Assembly: GCF_002884975.1 (NCBI RefSeq)
Contig: NZ_PJKB01000001.1
Location: 1,016,596-1,080,595 of the forward strand
DNA from: Akkermansia muciniphila
Lineage (GTDB): Bacteria > Verrucomicrobiota > Verrucomicrobiia > Verrucomicrobiales > Akkermansiaceae
Length of the DNA stretch: 64,000 nt
Direction: 5' to 3'
Shown piece after piece: positions 1 through 8,755 of this stretch. The notes beneath the pieces are model-generated. The model saw only the letters and a list, made by a program, of their open reading frames with translations. It made no database searches and had not been told where the DNA came from. The translations under genes were made by a program, and so were the position numbers. Within the stretch, counting starts at the first letter, position 1. The number at the start of each line of letters is the position of its first letter.

Positions 1-48
1 GTAGAACGGATAGTTTTTCATGGGAGAGAAAGGGAGAGAGGATGATGC

Positions 49-84
49 AAAAAAGGCGCCGGAGATAAACATCCAGCGCCTTTT
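49..84 (-). terminator. Rho-independent terminator of the citrate synthase gene
   Basis: Read on the minus strand, a 9-bp perfect stem (AAAAGGCGC / GCGCCTTTT, 76-84 with 51-59) closes a 16-nt loop and runs into six T residues. It lies just after the stop codon of the citrate synthase gene. Confidence 0.8.
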
Positions 85-100
85 CCGTTAAAAAACCTTG

Positions 101-1243
101 TTACCGCATATCAATAGTAGGAACAGGAATGCGGTCCTTGGGGCCCGTGTAGAGAGTCAGCGGCCTGTACAGCGTATTGTCCTCCATCTGTTCCAGCACC
201 TGGGCCACCCAGCCGCAGCAGCGGGCAATGGAGAAAATGGCCGTGAACAGCCTGGTGGGAATGCCGATGCTGTAATAAACCGTGGCGGAATAAAAATCCA
301 CGTTCGCATTAAGACCCTTGCGCTCGCGGACCAGCTTGGCGATGCGTTCCGACATGCGGATCCACTTGGGTTCCCCTATTCTGGAAGAAAGGCGGATGGC
401 CATGCGGCGCAGGTGCGGGGCGCGGGGGTCCAGCACGCGGTAAACGCGGTGCCCCATGCCCATGATCTTTTCCTTCCGCGCCAGCTTGTCCTCGATGTAG
501 GAGTCCACCTTGTCCTCCGTGCCTATTTCCTTGAGCATTTCAATCACGCCTTCATTGGCGCCCCCGTGGAGCGGCCCCTTCAGCGTGCCGATGGCCGCCG
601 TGATGGCGGAATACATGTCTGAAAGAGTGGCGATGCAGACACGCGCCGCAAAGGTGGAGGCGTTCATGCCGTGGTCCGCATGCAGGATGTAGGCCACGTC
701 CAGAATATGGGCTTCATCCTGGTTAGGCTCCTCCCCTTTCAGCAGCCACAGGAAATGTTCCGACTCGCTCAAATCCTCCCGCACGGGCGGAAGGTCCAGC
801 CCCTGGCACAAACGGTAGTAGTACGCCACCATCACAGGAACCTTGGCAATCAGGCTGAGGCCTATTTCCTTCAACTGGCCGGAGTCCTTCGTCCGGTCAT
901 CATACATGCCGAGCATGGAAACCGCCGTACGGAGGGCGGACATGGGCCGGGCGGATTTGGTCGCCGTTTTAAAGAAATCCAGAATGGGCTGGGGAAGGTC
1001 ACGGTCGGAACGCAAACGCTTCTTGATGGCTTCCAGCTCCTGCCGGTTGGGCAGGCGCTTGTTGAGAAGCAGGTAAACCACTTCCTCAAAACAGCACATC
1101 TCCACCAGATCATCAATATCGTAGCCCAGATACAGCAACCGTCCTTCCTCACCGCGCACATCACTCAAGGCGGATTCATTGGCGATGATTCCTTTTAAAC
1201 CTTTGGGATATGTGGGCTGTTGCGGAGAAGTGTCATTGGTCAT
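101..1243 (-). CDS. gltA: Citrate synthase
   Basis: Condenses oxaloacetate and acetyl-CoA to citrate, the entry step of the TCA cycle (cytoplasm). The 380-aa product is of the short bacterial/archaeal type rather than the longer ~430-aa enterobacterial one. The three catalytic residues expected for the family are visible: His226 in LHGGANE, His265 in GHRVYR and Asp316 in VDFYSA; His188 and His191 lie in the conserved HADHGMNAS segment. It is flanked downstream by its own terminator and is separated by about 70 bp from the next minus-strand gene (tsaB), so it is probably monocistronic. Family assignment is secure; a 2-methylcitrate synthase activity cannot be excluded from sequence alone. Confidence 0.95.
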   Translation of the reverse strand: MTNDTSPQQPTYPKGLKGIIANESALSDVRGEEGRLLYLGYDIDDLVEMCCFEEVVYLLLNKRLPNRQELEAIKKRLRSDRDLPQPILDFFKTATKSARPMSALRTAVSMLGMYDDRTKDSGQLKEIGLSLIAKVPVMVAYYYRLCQGLDLPPVREDLSESEHFLWLLKGEEPNQDEAHILDVAYILHADHGMNASTFAARVCIATLSDMYSAITAAIGTLKGPLHGGANEGVIEMLKEIGTEDKVDSYIEDKLARKEKIMGMGHRVYRVLDPRAPHLRRMAIRLSSRIGEPKWIRMSERIAKLVRERKGLNANVDFYSATVYYSIGIPTRLFTAIFSIARCCGWVAQVLEQMEDNTLYRPLTLYTGPKDRIPVPTIDMR

Positions 1244-1315
1244 GGTTAAAAATGCTACTAGTGATGAGGATTACCGATTAAAAGTCTAACAATCTTCCAG
1301 AAAGTCAAACCTTAA

Positions 1316-1984
1316 TTACGCCTTCACAGCCCAGGCGGGGCGTTTGGCGCAAGTGATGTGGGGAGCCCTTACATACAGAGGTTCCGCCGGCCCCTTCAGA
1401 AATTCCTCCCGGCGGTCCGGGGCCAGGGCCAGCCATGCGGTCCCCAGCGCCTCCGCATCAGGAACTGCCGGAACGATGCCCGCCATCTCCCTGGCGTTCA
1501 GGGTTTCCGCCGTTTCCGTGGAATAAACGGGGATGCCGTTTTTCAGGCATTCCGCCACACGGGCACGCGCCTGTTCCGCGGGGAACACCTCCGGAGGAGC
1601 CATCAGAAAACCATGCTCCAGCCTGCCCCAGGTCCACCCGCCGCGCCGGGCGTCCGACATCACGAAAGCCTCATCATCATGAATGCCCAAACCATTCCAG
1701 GAGCTGAACGCCGCCACGCGGGAACCATGCACCAGGGAAAGACCGTCCGCCACGGCAAGCGCTACGCGGATTCCGCCGTAGGCGCCCGGACCGGAACCCA
1801 CCGCTATTTCCTTCAGAAGCTGGCCTTCCAGGGAATCCAGCGCCTGCCGGACCGCCTCAAAAATGGCGGAGGAATGGTTGCGCTCAGCTCTCCAGTCCAC
1901 GCGACACAGCAGTTCCTTTCCGTTCCATACCGCGGCGGAAGACAGCGCACAGGAAGTTTCCAGAACCAGCAGGGCATCTTGCAT
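1316..1984 (-). CDS. tsaB: tRNA threonylcarbamoyladenosine biosynthesis protein TsaB
   Basis: TsaB is the non-catalytic, actin-fold partner of TsaD in making N6-threonylcarbamoyladenosine on tRNAs that read ANN codons. The reading frame is open much further upstream (to 2194), but homology starts at the Met at 1984 (MQDALLVLETS), giving 222 aa, the usual TsaB length. The typical N-terminal LxxETS motif is followed by AERNHSSAIFEAV and the GPGAYGGIRVALAVADGL segment characteristic of TsaB/TsaD. The upstream part would overlap the divergent gene at 2110 and has no family resemblance. No tsaE or rimI lies next to it in this window. Confidence 0.88.
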   Translation of the reverse strand: MQDALLVLETSCALSSAAVWNGKELLCRVDWRAERNHSSAIFEAVRQALDSLEGQLLKEIAVGSGPGAYGGIRVALAVADGLSLVHGSRVAAFSSWNGLGIHDDEAFVMSDARRGGWTWGRLEHGFLMAPPEVFPAEQARARVAECLKNGIPVYSTETAETLNAREMAGIVPAVPDAEALGTAWLALAPDRREEFLKGPAEPLYVRAPHITCAKRPAWAVKA

Positions 1985-2109
1985 GCGGCGGATTATACAG
2001 AAAGTTCCGTCGCGCATAAAACATTTTTTCCTCCGGTTCCCGGAAGGAGCAAATTTGGTTCGCATTTCTCCAAAAGCCCCCTTATGCTGGTTCCGCACCT
2101 CCTCACCGC

Positions 2110-3018
2110 ATGCCCAAGGCACCCAAACACACACCGCCCCGCCAGGATTGGCGCCGGTATGCAGAAACCGCCCGGAAGCCGCGCTCCACGGCAAGCCTCG
2201 GCGACATGATGAGGCAATGCAACCGTGACGCCTGGGACAAGACCTACCGCGCCCAGGTCTCCTCCGAATGCTGGGAGGATGAATGCCAGGAATTCACCTT
2301 CATGGACCTTCCGCGCAAAACCCGGTTCATCAGGCATGCGGTGGCCACCTTCCTTCTCCTCCCTCTGGCCCTGATTACGGCCATGTCCCTGTGCGACCAG
2401 CTGGCCCATGCCTCCGGCAGCCTCAACATCCTCTTCTCCATCCCCGTTTGGTATGCCCTGCTGGGAGCGTCCGTATGGGTGGTGCTGGGCAGCAGCAGGC
2501 TGTTCACCTCCTCCCTGCTGTACCTGTACGTGCTGGGCCATGAACTGACGCACGTGCTGGCGGTCCTTTGCAGCCGCGGCTCCGTCCATCGCTTCAAGGC
2601 GGACCTGGACGGGGGCTACATCCAGACGGATAAAAACAACCTGTTCATCTCCCTTTCCCCGTATTTCCTGCCTCTCTGGGCCATGCTGTGGGGGCTGGTA
2701 TGGGGGGTGACGTACATCTTCTGGCCCACGGTTACCTGCCAGGCTCTGCTTTACTCCGGCCTGGGCTTCTGGTGGTGCTTCCACCTGTTCTGGACGGCAT
2801 GGATCATCCCCAAGGACCAGCCGGACCTGGCGGACAACGGCACTTTCTTCTCCCTTATCCTGGTTTATTTTGCCAACCTGCTTCTGTTCCTGGTGCTGCT
2901 GCGCCTGTTCAACGCCGTAAGCCTTCACCGCTTTCTGGCGGACTGCGTCCAGAACGCGGAAAGGCTTTGGGATGCGCTCAGGGACCTCGCCATGCTGGCT
3001 GCCGGGCTGTTCCTGTGA
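2110..3018 (+). CDS. Membrane protein with HExxH motif (M50-like)
   Basis: A 302-aa protein with a charged N-terminal ~70 residues followed by several hydrophobic segments: about residues 78-100, 110-150 (which contains the motif), 185-225 and 245-270. The sequence LGHELTHVLA sits inside a membrane segment, matching the HExxH zinc motif of intramembrane site-2-type proteases. A clear second metal motif (NxxPxxxxDG) is not seen, so protease activity is uncertain and it could be a degenerate or regulatory relative. It is divergent from tsaB with about 125 bp between starts, and 80 bp upstream of a lipoprotein gene on the same strand. The role is unknown. Confidence 0.6.
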   Translation: MPKAPKHTPPRQDWRRYAETARKPRSTASLGDMMRQCNRDAWDKTYRAQVSSECWEDECQEFTFMDLPRKTRFIRHAVATFLLLPLALITAMSLCDQLAHASGSLNILFSIPVWYALLGASVWVVLGSSRLFTSSLLYLYVLGHELTHVLAVLCSRGSVHRFKADLDGGYIQTDKNNLFISLSPYFLPLWAMLWGLVWGVTYIFWPTVTCQALLYSGLGFWWCFHLFWTAWIIPKDQPDLADNGTFFSLILVYFANLLLFLVLLRLFNAVSLHRFLADCVQNAERLWDALRDLAMLAAGLFL

Positions 3019-3098
3019 AAAATATTCTTTTCCTTACCGGGAATGATGAACGGCAGAAGGTGGAAAGGAATCCAACCTTTCAGCAAAAAGGAGTTCCC

Positions 3099-3620
3099 AT
3101 GCACACCGCACATTTGATTACCCTGACCATAGCAGCAATTTCCGTGATGGGCTGCAACCCCAAGGAAACCGTCAACGCCCTCACCTCGGATCAAAACGTC
3201 ACCCAGCAAATGGCTGTGAGATTCGCGGAAAACATGGTCGGGCTACCGCGGGCTCTCGTCGTTTCAGACGCCAGAAAAGCGGCCCCGGGGGACAAGGTCA
3301 CCGTCAAGGGGGCGGTGATTGGGGACGAGCCGGTCTTCTCAAAAAACATTGCCTCCTTCACCATTGGAGACCCGGCCCAGCTTCTGACCAACATGAAGGA
3401 ACGGGGAGTGTGGTCCACCGGTACGGTACCGGTGGAAATACGGAAAAACAATACGATGACCGTCCAGTTTGTGGATGACCAGGGCCAGCCCATCAAACAC
3501 TCCGCCAAAGGCGTGAACGGGCTGAAGGAACGTGACGCCGTCATCATTACCGGGACCATTGACCCCCATTCCACCCCGGAAAATCCGGTGCTGAACATTG
3601 AAAGCATCGTGGTGGAATAA
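3099..3620 (+). CDS. Putative lipoprotein with OB-like domain, unknown function
   Basis: A 173-aa product. The frame is open to 2688, but the start is placed at 3099 because an AAAAAGGAG ribosome-binding sequence lies just upstream and the N-terminus then becomes a signal peptide (MHTAHLITLTIAAISVMGC) with a lipobox-like cysteine at residue 19. The mature part has repeated beta-like segments: GDKVTVKGAVIGDEPVF, SFTIGDPAQLLT and RDAVIITGTIDP. This suggests a small OB-fold or bOF-type periplasmic domain. This is a visual impression, not a confirmed family. It is followed by a strong terminator. Confidence 0.7.
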   Translation: MHTAHLITLTIAAISVMGCNPKETVNALTSDQNVTQQMAVRFAENMVGLPRALVVSDARKAAPGDKVTVKGAVIGDEPVFSKNIASFTIGDPAQLLTNMKERGVWSTGTVPVEIRKNNTMTVQFVDDQGQPIKHSAKGVNGLKERDAVIITGTIDPHSTPENPVLNIESIVVE

Positions 3621-3652
3621 TACCTCTTCTGTGCCAAACCCTGATTCATGTC

Positions 3653-3687
3653 AAACGGTTCAGGCGTTTTGCGCCTGAACCGTTTTT
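3653..3687 (+). terminator. Rho-independent terminator
   Basis: A 12-bp perfect stem (ACGGTTCAGGCG at 3655-3666 with CGCCTGAACCGT at 3672-3683), 5-nt loop and a run of five T. It ends the lipoprotein transcript and shows that the next gene cannot start at the upstream in-frame Met at 3648, which would lie inside the hairpin. Confidence 0.88.
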
Positions 3688-3704
3688 CATACCAGGATGC
3701 GCGC

Positions 3705-4184
3705 ATGGGATTTGATCCAGCATCTTTGGGAATGATAGCGCTGGCCGCCACGTCGGCGGCAGCGGGTGCGGCCTCCGCGTCCGCCCAGAAAAAAAGCGCG
3801 GACGCTACCGGAAAAGCAGCGGAGGCCAATGCCGCCACCCTCAGGAACGAGGCGGAGCTCCAGAAACAGACGGGCATGGAAAACGCCAAACGCATGCAGC
3901 AGGATGCCGCCCGGCAGATGGGTGAAGCCCGTCTGGACGCCGCCCAGTCCTCCCTGCTGAGGGAAGGTTCCGTACCTGTCACGGAACAGGCCCTGGCCAC
4001 GCGCTTGCAAACCCGGATTCAGGATGAAGCCGCGCAAGCCATGAGAAACGCGCAGTCCCTGCATAACCGCGCAAACATGGAACAATACCTGGGCCGGGCC
4101 AACGCAAGAGCCCAGAAAACCGCGGCGGCAGGCACCCTGCTCTCAAGTTTTGCCCAGGGAGGCAATACCCTGCTGAAATGGTAA
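3705..4184 (+). CDS. Phage virion-like (DNA-injection type) Ala/Gln-rich protein
   Basis: A 159-aa product starting at the Met after the terminator (MGFDPASLGMIALAATS). It opens with a short hydrophobic Ala-rich helix and continues as a long Ala/Gln/Arg-rich helical region (QKKSADATGKAAEANAATL, ARQMGEARLDAAQSSLL), ending in AAGTLLSSFAQGGNTLLKW. This layout matches small internal virion or ejection proteins of tailed phages, which share the pattern hydrophobic start - coiled-coil - Gly-rich hydrophobic end. No other virion gene is adjacent; the nearest phage-like gene is the tail fibre at 7190. It is probably a relic of a prophage. The assignment is by pattern only. Confidence 0.5.
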   Translation: MGFDPASLGMIALAATSAAAGAASASAQKKSADATGKAAEANAATLRNEAELQKQTGMENAKRMQQDAARQMGEARLDAAQSSLLREGSVPVTEQALATRLQTRIQDEAAQAMRNAQSLHNRANMEQYLGRANARAQKTAAAGTLLSSFAQGGNTLLKW

Positions 4185-4211
4185 TGCGGCCCCGCCGCAG
4201 CCGGAGGCAAA

Positions 4212-5138
4212 TCAGCGGGAACGGGAATCCTGCCGGGGTTCCCTCTGCGGAGCCGGAAGGGCCGCGGGCATCACGCCGCCCACCCCTATTTTAATATCCA
4301 CGGGAACCGGCCTGATGCGGGAAGGCCCCTGGTACAGCACAGCCACCTCCATGAACCTGGGCGCTCCCTTGAACAGGAAAGACTTGCCCCTGTCTTCATT
4401 GTGGGAATAGTCGCAGGTAAGAAGGGGTTTCAGCCTGTTGCCCTTCGTATCGTGAAACACAAAATCCTGCGCGCGGAACATATTCTCCGCATACACCTCG
4501 GAATAAATCATGAACTTCCACTCCTCCCCCGGTTCGTTCGCCGGGGCATGGCGCTTGCTCCCTTCCAGCCTGGTCACTTTCAGCGTCACCGTCTCCATCT
4601 GGGCCATGTCCGCTATCTCCACCCGGTTATTTTCCAGAGCCCTCCGTACGGCAATGGGGTCCGGCGCAGGAATGGACACGCCGCTCTTCTTCAACTCCAC
4701 TTTTCCAAAATCCAGGGACTCCAATCCACGGCACAAAGGGAGAAAAAGAGTGCCGCTCACCTGGATCCAGCGCGCGCCGCGGGACGGAACATCCTTTAAA
4801 TTAATGTGGATGGCCGCCTTCCTCAAGCGTTTGTCCCTGATCCGCTTCTCCTCCAGCCGGACGGAACGGACTCTCAGGCGGACGCCATTGGAATCAGTCA
4901 CTGTGAGCTCCTGTTCAGGCTGCTCCGGAACCAGCATCTCCGGGCCGGGAAACACGCAGTACAGGTCAATATGCGTCTTGAGAAAATTAAAAGGCTCCCC
5001 CATCACCAGGGACATGGAAGACAGCCCGATGAACGGCTCCTTCAAACCGGTTCCGGCATAAGGGACGTTCTTCACGGGAATATCCGCACCCATCAGCACT
5101 CCTGCACAACAGCAGGCGGTTATAATAAACCTTTTCAT
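4212..5138 (-). CDS. Secreted protein of unknown function (paralogue A)
   Basis: A 308-aa product with a signal peptide (MKRFIITACCCAGVLMGADI). No family recognised. It shares a common plan with the upstream neighbour at 5153: a segment around ARWIQVSGTLFLPLC, a second around VTLKVTRLEG...EEWKFMIYSEVY followed by DxxGNRLKP, and a C-terminal signature VPVDIKIGVGG. The two genes are 14 bp apart on the same strand and are diverged tandem duplicates, likely one operon. Beta-rich composition and export suggest a periplasmic or surface role; nothing points to an enzyme. Confidence 0.75.
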   Translation of the reverse strand: MKRFIITACCCAGVLMGADIPVKNVPYAGTGLKEPFIGLSSMSLVMGEPFNFLKTHIDLYCVFPGPEMLVPEQPEQELTVTDSNGVRLRVRSVRLEEKRIRDKRLRKAAIHINLKDVPSRGARWIQVSGTLFLPLCRGLESLDFGKVELKKSGVSIPAPDPIAVRRALENNRVEIADMAQMETVTLKVTRLEGSKRHAPANEPGEEWKFMIYSEVYAENMFRAQDFVFHDTKGNRLKPLLTCDYSHNEDRGKSFLFKGAPRFMEVAVLYQGPSRIRPVPVDIKIGVGGVMPAALPAPQREPRQDSRSR

Positions 5139-5152
5139 CTACTTATTCCGGA

Positions 5153-5944
5153 TTAGCAGCCGGGAAAGGCAAAACCTCCCAGGCCGATTTTCATATCCAC
5201 AGGCACTTTGCGGAACATGCGCTTATTCCAGTAGGAGACCACCACGCGCACGGAACGGCTGCGGGGGGATACGCGGTAGCTGCTTCCCCACAACCGCATC
5301 TTCCTGCCCCGGCTGCTCAACGTGCCCTGGCCCTTCAGGGCCTGGCCGTTTTCATCCCTGACATGGAATGAGTTAAAATAAAAATCACTCTTCCCCTCTA
5401 CCTGCAATTTCCAGAGTTCATAAGACTTTTTCAGGGTAAGGGCCACCTTGTCCTTCCGCGGCTTTTCAAGAGGCAGTTCCACCGTAGTCTCTTTCTCCTT
5501 CAAAGGAAGAACCACGGGAGAAAGCTCCACGAGGTCATCCGCAAAAGCACACAGCAGAAATCCCCGGATGCGGACCCACTCCGCACCGGGATCGGGACGC
5601 TGGATGGCCATGGTGATCCAGACGGGATCGCCATGCCCAACGCCAAATGCCCTGTCTGCATCAGCAGAAACCCTGTATATGTTCAGAACCTTCCCCGTTG
5701 AATCCGTACAGAAAAGCTCCTTCGGAACCTCTTCATAAAAAACGGGACCTCCCAACTGATCCTCATACGAGCACGAAAGCCCCACCAGCAACTGGGGAAT
5801 AACTCTCTCCACAGAATCCTCAATCAGGACTCTCAGGAAAGACAAATTCAATACCGCCTCCCGGAGCAGCGGAACATCCGTTGACGCAGCAACAGGCGGG
5901 ACGGCTGCGCACGCAAGCAGGAAACAGGCGGAAAAACAATTCAT
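5153..5944 (-). CDS. Secreted protein of unknown function (paralogue B)
   Basis: A 263-aa product with a signal peptide (MNCFSACFLLACAAVPPVAAS). It is a diverged paralogue of the gene at 4212: compare AEWVRIRGFLLCAF with ARWIQVSGTLFLPL, HVRDENGQALKG with VFHDTKGNRLKP, and the shared C-terminal VPVDMKIGLGG. It is the first gene of the two-gene unit. About 170 bp of AT-rich DNA separates it from the nuclease gene upstream and probably carries the promoter. Function unknown. Confidence 0.75.
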   Translation of the reverse strand: MNCFSACFLLACAAVPPVAASTDVPLLREAVLNLSFLRVLIEDSVERVIPQLLVGLSCSYEDQLGGPVFYEEVPKELFCTDSTGKVLNIYRVSADADRAFGVGHGDPVWITMAIQRPDPGAEWVRIRGFLLCAFADDLVELSPVVLPLKEKETTVELPLEKPRKDKVALTLKKSYELWKLQVEGKSDFYFNSFHVRDENGQALKGQGTLSSRGRKMRLWGSSYRVSPRSRSVRVVVSYWNKRMFRKVPVDMKIGLGGFAFPGC

Positions 5945-6112
5945 GGAGTTAGTTACGGAGGGAATCTAACAAACAATTCCGTCCATGCAAGAAAAATAAT
6001 CATGGATACAATGGAATCTCTTCAATGAATTATTCTATTACAATCACATGTGCTTAAAAATCCATATTATTTCAAAATATATTGCAGCCTGCCCGTGCCC
6101 TTCACGGCATTT

Positions 6113-6601
6113 TCAAAAACCCCCACCCTTTTCCCCGGGTCTCTTCCCGCCTCTCCACTCCCATGGTGAAATGGGATTAGGTTCAGCCCATAATCCTTTT
6201 TTTCCGGCTCTGGCCTCTGATTCATAAGCGGCCAGCTCTCTGCTGGTTGATTTTTTGTAACGCCATGCCCACCCTTCCTTCACCATCTCATCATTCACGC
6301 GCGATACTCCGCACAGGACCAGCCCCAGGATGCGGCCATACTGGTCATCCCCGGTATATTGGACCGTAACCGTTTCTCCCCAAACAAGCTTTTCCAGATA
6401 AGCCTTTGCCTCTTTACATCCGGCCTGCCCGTATTCCGGAGCGTCAATCCCTTTAAGCTGCACCCGGTGCGTGCGCTTTCCTTCCGGAGCCTTCTCCAAA
6501 AGAATGACCGTGTCACCGTCAACGACATTGATGACAACTCCCCGGAGGGTTCCCGCATACACGGCACCCATACCCAGCAGAAACAGAAGTAACAATCTCA
6601 T
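6113..6601 (-). CDS. Secreted thermonuclease (staphylococcal-nuclease fold)
   Basis: A Ca2+-dependent sugar-nonspecific nuclease family member, 162 aa from the Met at 6601 (MRLLLLFLLGMGAVYAG, a signal peptide; a longer start at 6619 is possible). The SNase core is clear: VVDGDTVILL, QLKGIDAPEYGQ, AKAYLEKLVWG, DDQYGRILG and VNDEMVKEGWAWRY. The first and fourth hold the Asp and Arg positions used in catalysis and metal binding, and the C-terminal KKGLWAEPNPISPWEWR is typical of exported bacterial TNase-like proteins. It likely acts outside the cytoplasm, degrading extracellular DNA/RNA for nutrition. Single gene. Confidence 0.88.
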   Translation of the reverse strand: MRLLLLFLLGMGAVYAGTLRGVVINVVDGDTVILLEKAPEGKRTHRVQLKGIDAPEYGQAGCKEAKAYLEKLVWGETVTVQYTGDDQYGRILGLVLCGVSRVNDEMVKEGWAWRYKKSTSRELAAYESEARAGKKGLWAEPNPISPWEWRGGKRPGEKGGGF

Positions 6602-6918
6602 GAAAAAACATGTTAACATAATAACTTACCCAAACAATGACAAAAGGGCATCAATTTCCGCTAAATCAGGAATTTTCCCCCTCTGCCGAACCATGGGCTT
6701 TCCCCGCCATCTTCCATTCATCAAGCCATTCGCAAAAGTTTCTCCATGCGTGCATGTGTGTTGCACACTCCCGAACAGTGAAAATAGAAAGGGACATGGA
6801 AAGCCCGCCGAAGCTGCGCAGACAGGGAAACAGGCTGATGACCGGCATTGCCAAGGTACTGAACCGGAACGAAAAGAGATAAACAGCCGCTTCCACATCT
6901 CGAAAACGGTAAAGGGTA
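6602..6918. other. Gene-free stretch, probably decayed DNA
   Basis: About 360 bases up to 6963 hold no convincing gene. Several short frames are open on both strands at once (for example 6637-6882 plus and 6626-6898 minus), with no family resemblance, no ribosome site and no consistent start, so none is called. The right end carries the hairpin listed next. Confidence 0.5.
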
Positions 6919-6959
6919 CGGACCGCCCCTCCCATGCAAAGAATCAGAGGGGCGGTCCG
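6919..6959 (-). terminator. Stem-loop after the phage-like gene pair
   Basis: A perfect 12-bp GC-rich stem (CGGACCGCCCCT at 6919-6930 with AGGGGCGGTCCG at 6948-6959) lies just beyond the stop codon of the 73-aa gene. The T-tract is poor on both strands, so it may be a weak terminator or a 3'-end stabilising hairpin. Confidence 0.55.
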
Positions 6960-6963
6960 CGTG

Positions 6964-7185
6964 TTATGCCCCGGCAGGCGCCGGGGAATTCAAGGTGGGA
7001 GGGATAACCTCAAGCGCCAGTTTGGGCGTGAACAGCTTGCTGTTTTTCGTAGGAAATTCCGCCTTGAGCAATGCCCAATCTCCAGCACCATGATCTCCTT
7101 TTTGCCATCCCGGTACTTGGCGAGACGCGCCCATACCTCCTCTGCCCGTAGATGGTGCGGAATTAATAGACGCAATCTCGTACAT
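6964..7185 (-). CDS. Small phage-associated protein, unknown function
   Basis: A 73-aa product whose start codon lies 4 bp after the stop of the tail-fibre-like gene, a spacing typical of translational coupling. The N-terminus is MYEIASINSAPSTGRGG and the C-terminus LALEVIPPTLNSPAPAGA. No family recognised. Its position directly behind a tail fibre suggests a tail accessory or fibre-assembly protein, but this is by context only. Confidence 0.5.
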   Translation of the reverse strand: MYEIASINSAPSTGRGGMGASRQVPGWQKGDHGAGDWALLKAEFPTKNSKLFTPKLALEVIPPTLNSPAPAGA

Positions 7186-7189
7186 ACCG

Positions 7190-8755
7190 TTAAGCTAACT
7201 GGTTGATCTTGATGACGGCCGCCTGGGCGTAGTGGTGGCCAGCAAATGCCCACACCTGGCGGGGTTCTCCGGTCGTGTTCGGAGCCAGCGTGAGGGTTAT
7301 CTGGCCTCCTTCGGACGGTATCTGCTCGGAGGATTGGCTGCACCACACGGCGGCGGGGTCGTGGCCGCACATGGTGTCGTTGACGATGTACACAGCCTCC
7401 GCCAATGTTGACGATACAGTCAGCACCACCTCCCCGCCTGCCGCCGCCACCTCCAGCGTGGAGGCCGTCACCTCCGGCACGGGTTTGACCACAGCGTCAC
7501 GCATCACCACGCGCTCCATGATTGGTGCGGCGTCGTTAATGCCCATGGATGGGTTGACGTCAATCCTCATTCCTCCCATCCTCAGACCCACCTGGCGGGT
7601 GCTGCGCACATCGTGTGCCTTGACCTTGGTCGTTACGGACGCCGTAACGCCCGTCCCAAGCCACGCAGAGGTCATGCGCATAACGTATGATCCATCAACA
7701 TACAGACGCCATCCATTAACCACATAATTGTTATCATCCGCATGCCGCGGCGTCATGGCCACGGATAGATAGAGGATGCTTGGAACCAGGGCCCAAACGT
7801 AGTCAGACGCACCCACCTCCATTCCGTAATTGGTGCCCCGTATCAGGCATGACGTGCTGCTGCCCAGGTAGCCCTTGGGGTAAGTCGTCACCTGCCATGC
7901 AGGCCCCTGCTCCCGGATACCAGGATTATTGACGGCATTACCCAGCGGATACCTGTAATCAGCTCCGGACACATTGTAATCCGCCCAATGGATCGGGTGG
8001 GTATAACAAGATGCCGACGGGTCGGTGGTTGACCCGTACCCATGGGATGTGCTGCCCAACATGATAGATACTTGATCAGAGCCAGCAAAACGCCACGCAG
8101 TTGTAGTCGCGTACCCCGTGTTGCGGTAACATCCCATGTAATTGGCAAATACCCAGGGCGCTGTAGACCTGCCTGTCAGAGATATGCCAGATGCCGGAGT
8201 GATGGTGACTACGTGGTCACAAAGCTCATTGTTAAGGACACCCTCCTTGATGGATGTGTTAGGGGTTGCCGGATTGCCACTTGCCATCAGCTGCTGATGG
8301 CGGATCATGGCGGTTACCCAGGACGGCACCATGGTCTCCAAATAATAGGTCATGCACCCCCAATCCTTCACGGCCTGCTGCTCCAGCAATGCCTCATAAG
8401 ACATAGCCTCCTGATATGTGGATGGCAGCGGCACGCGCACGCCGCCGGGAGCGGTGATAGTTCCAGCCACTGATAGCCCTCCGTCCAGCGTCATGCTGCC
8501 GGTTTCATCCGTCAGCTTGTCCTGTTTTCCGTTCCATATTTCACGTTCTTTCCCTGTTATGTGGGCTACGGCATCATTCTTGTGCGCGTCAAAGACAGAC
8601 GCGTCGGTTTTTGTAGAAAGAGCGGAAACATCGGCTTTAGCGTTCCAGGCAGTGCGCTCGTCCTCCGTAACATGTATACTTTCATTTTCCGTATGCTCAT
8701 TCAATTCATTCAGGGAGGCCATGAACGTTCCATTGATAGAAGTAATTTTATTCAT
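7190..8755 (-). CDS. Prophage tail fibre / receptor-binding-like protein with C-terminal BACON-like domain
   Basis: The start at 8755 (MNKITSINGTFMASLNEL) gives 521 aa; the frame is open 43 codons further but without support. Residues ~14-70 carry the short repeats seen in tailed-phage fibres (HVTEDERTAWNAKAD, HITGKEREIWNGKQD), then a GGLSVAG segment and a large Gly/Tyr/Trp-rich receptor-domain-like middle. The last ~85 residues (EVTASTLEVAAAGGEVVLTV ... GGQITLTLAPNTTG) resemble a BACON-type beta-sandwich, a domain found in gut-bacterial glycan-binding proteins and in gut-phage fibres. It is followed within 4 bp by a small gene and preceded by a broken gene; no capsid, terminase or integrase is nearby. 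It is a remnant of a phage or tailocin tail module. Confidence 0.68.
   Translation of the reverse strand: MNKITSINGTFMASLNELNEHTENESIHVTEDERTAWNAKADVSALSTKTDASVFDAHKNDAVAHITGKEREIWNGKQDKLTDETGSMTLDGGLSVAGTITAPGGVRVPLPSTYQEAMSYEALLEQQAVKDWGCMTYYLETMVPSWVTAMIRHQQLMASGNPATPNTSIKEGVLNNELCDHVVTITPASGISLTGRSTAPWVFANYMGCYRNTGYATTTAWRFAGSDQVSIMLGSTSHGYGSTTDPSASCYTHPIHWADYNVSGADYRYPLGNAVNNPGIREQGPAWQVTTYPKGYLGSSTSCLIRGTNYGMEVGASDYVWALVPSILYLSVAMTPRHADDNNYVVNGWRLYVDGSYVMRMTSAWLGTGVTASVTTKVKAHDVRSTRQVGLRMGGMRIDVNPSMGINDAAPIMERVVMRDAVVKPVPEVTASTLEVAAAGGEVVLTVSSTLAEAVYIVNDTMCGHDPAAVWCSQSSEQIPSEGGQITLTLAPNTTGEPRQVWAFAGHHYAQAAVIKINQLA

Noticed and set aside
6637-6882. Plus-strand 81-codon frame after the thermonuclease
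   Set aside because: Equally long frames are open on the minus strand; no ribosome site, no family-like sequence.
7190-8755. Diversity-generating retroelement target in the tail fibre
   Set aside because: No reverse transcriptase gene and no template repeat were seen near the fibre gene.
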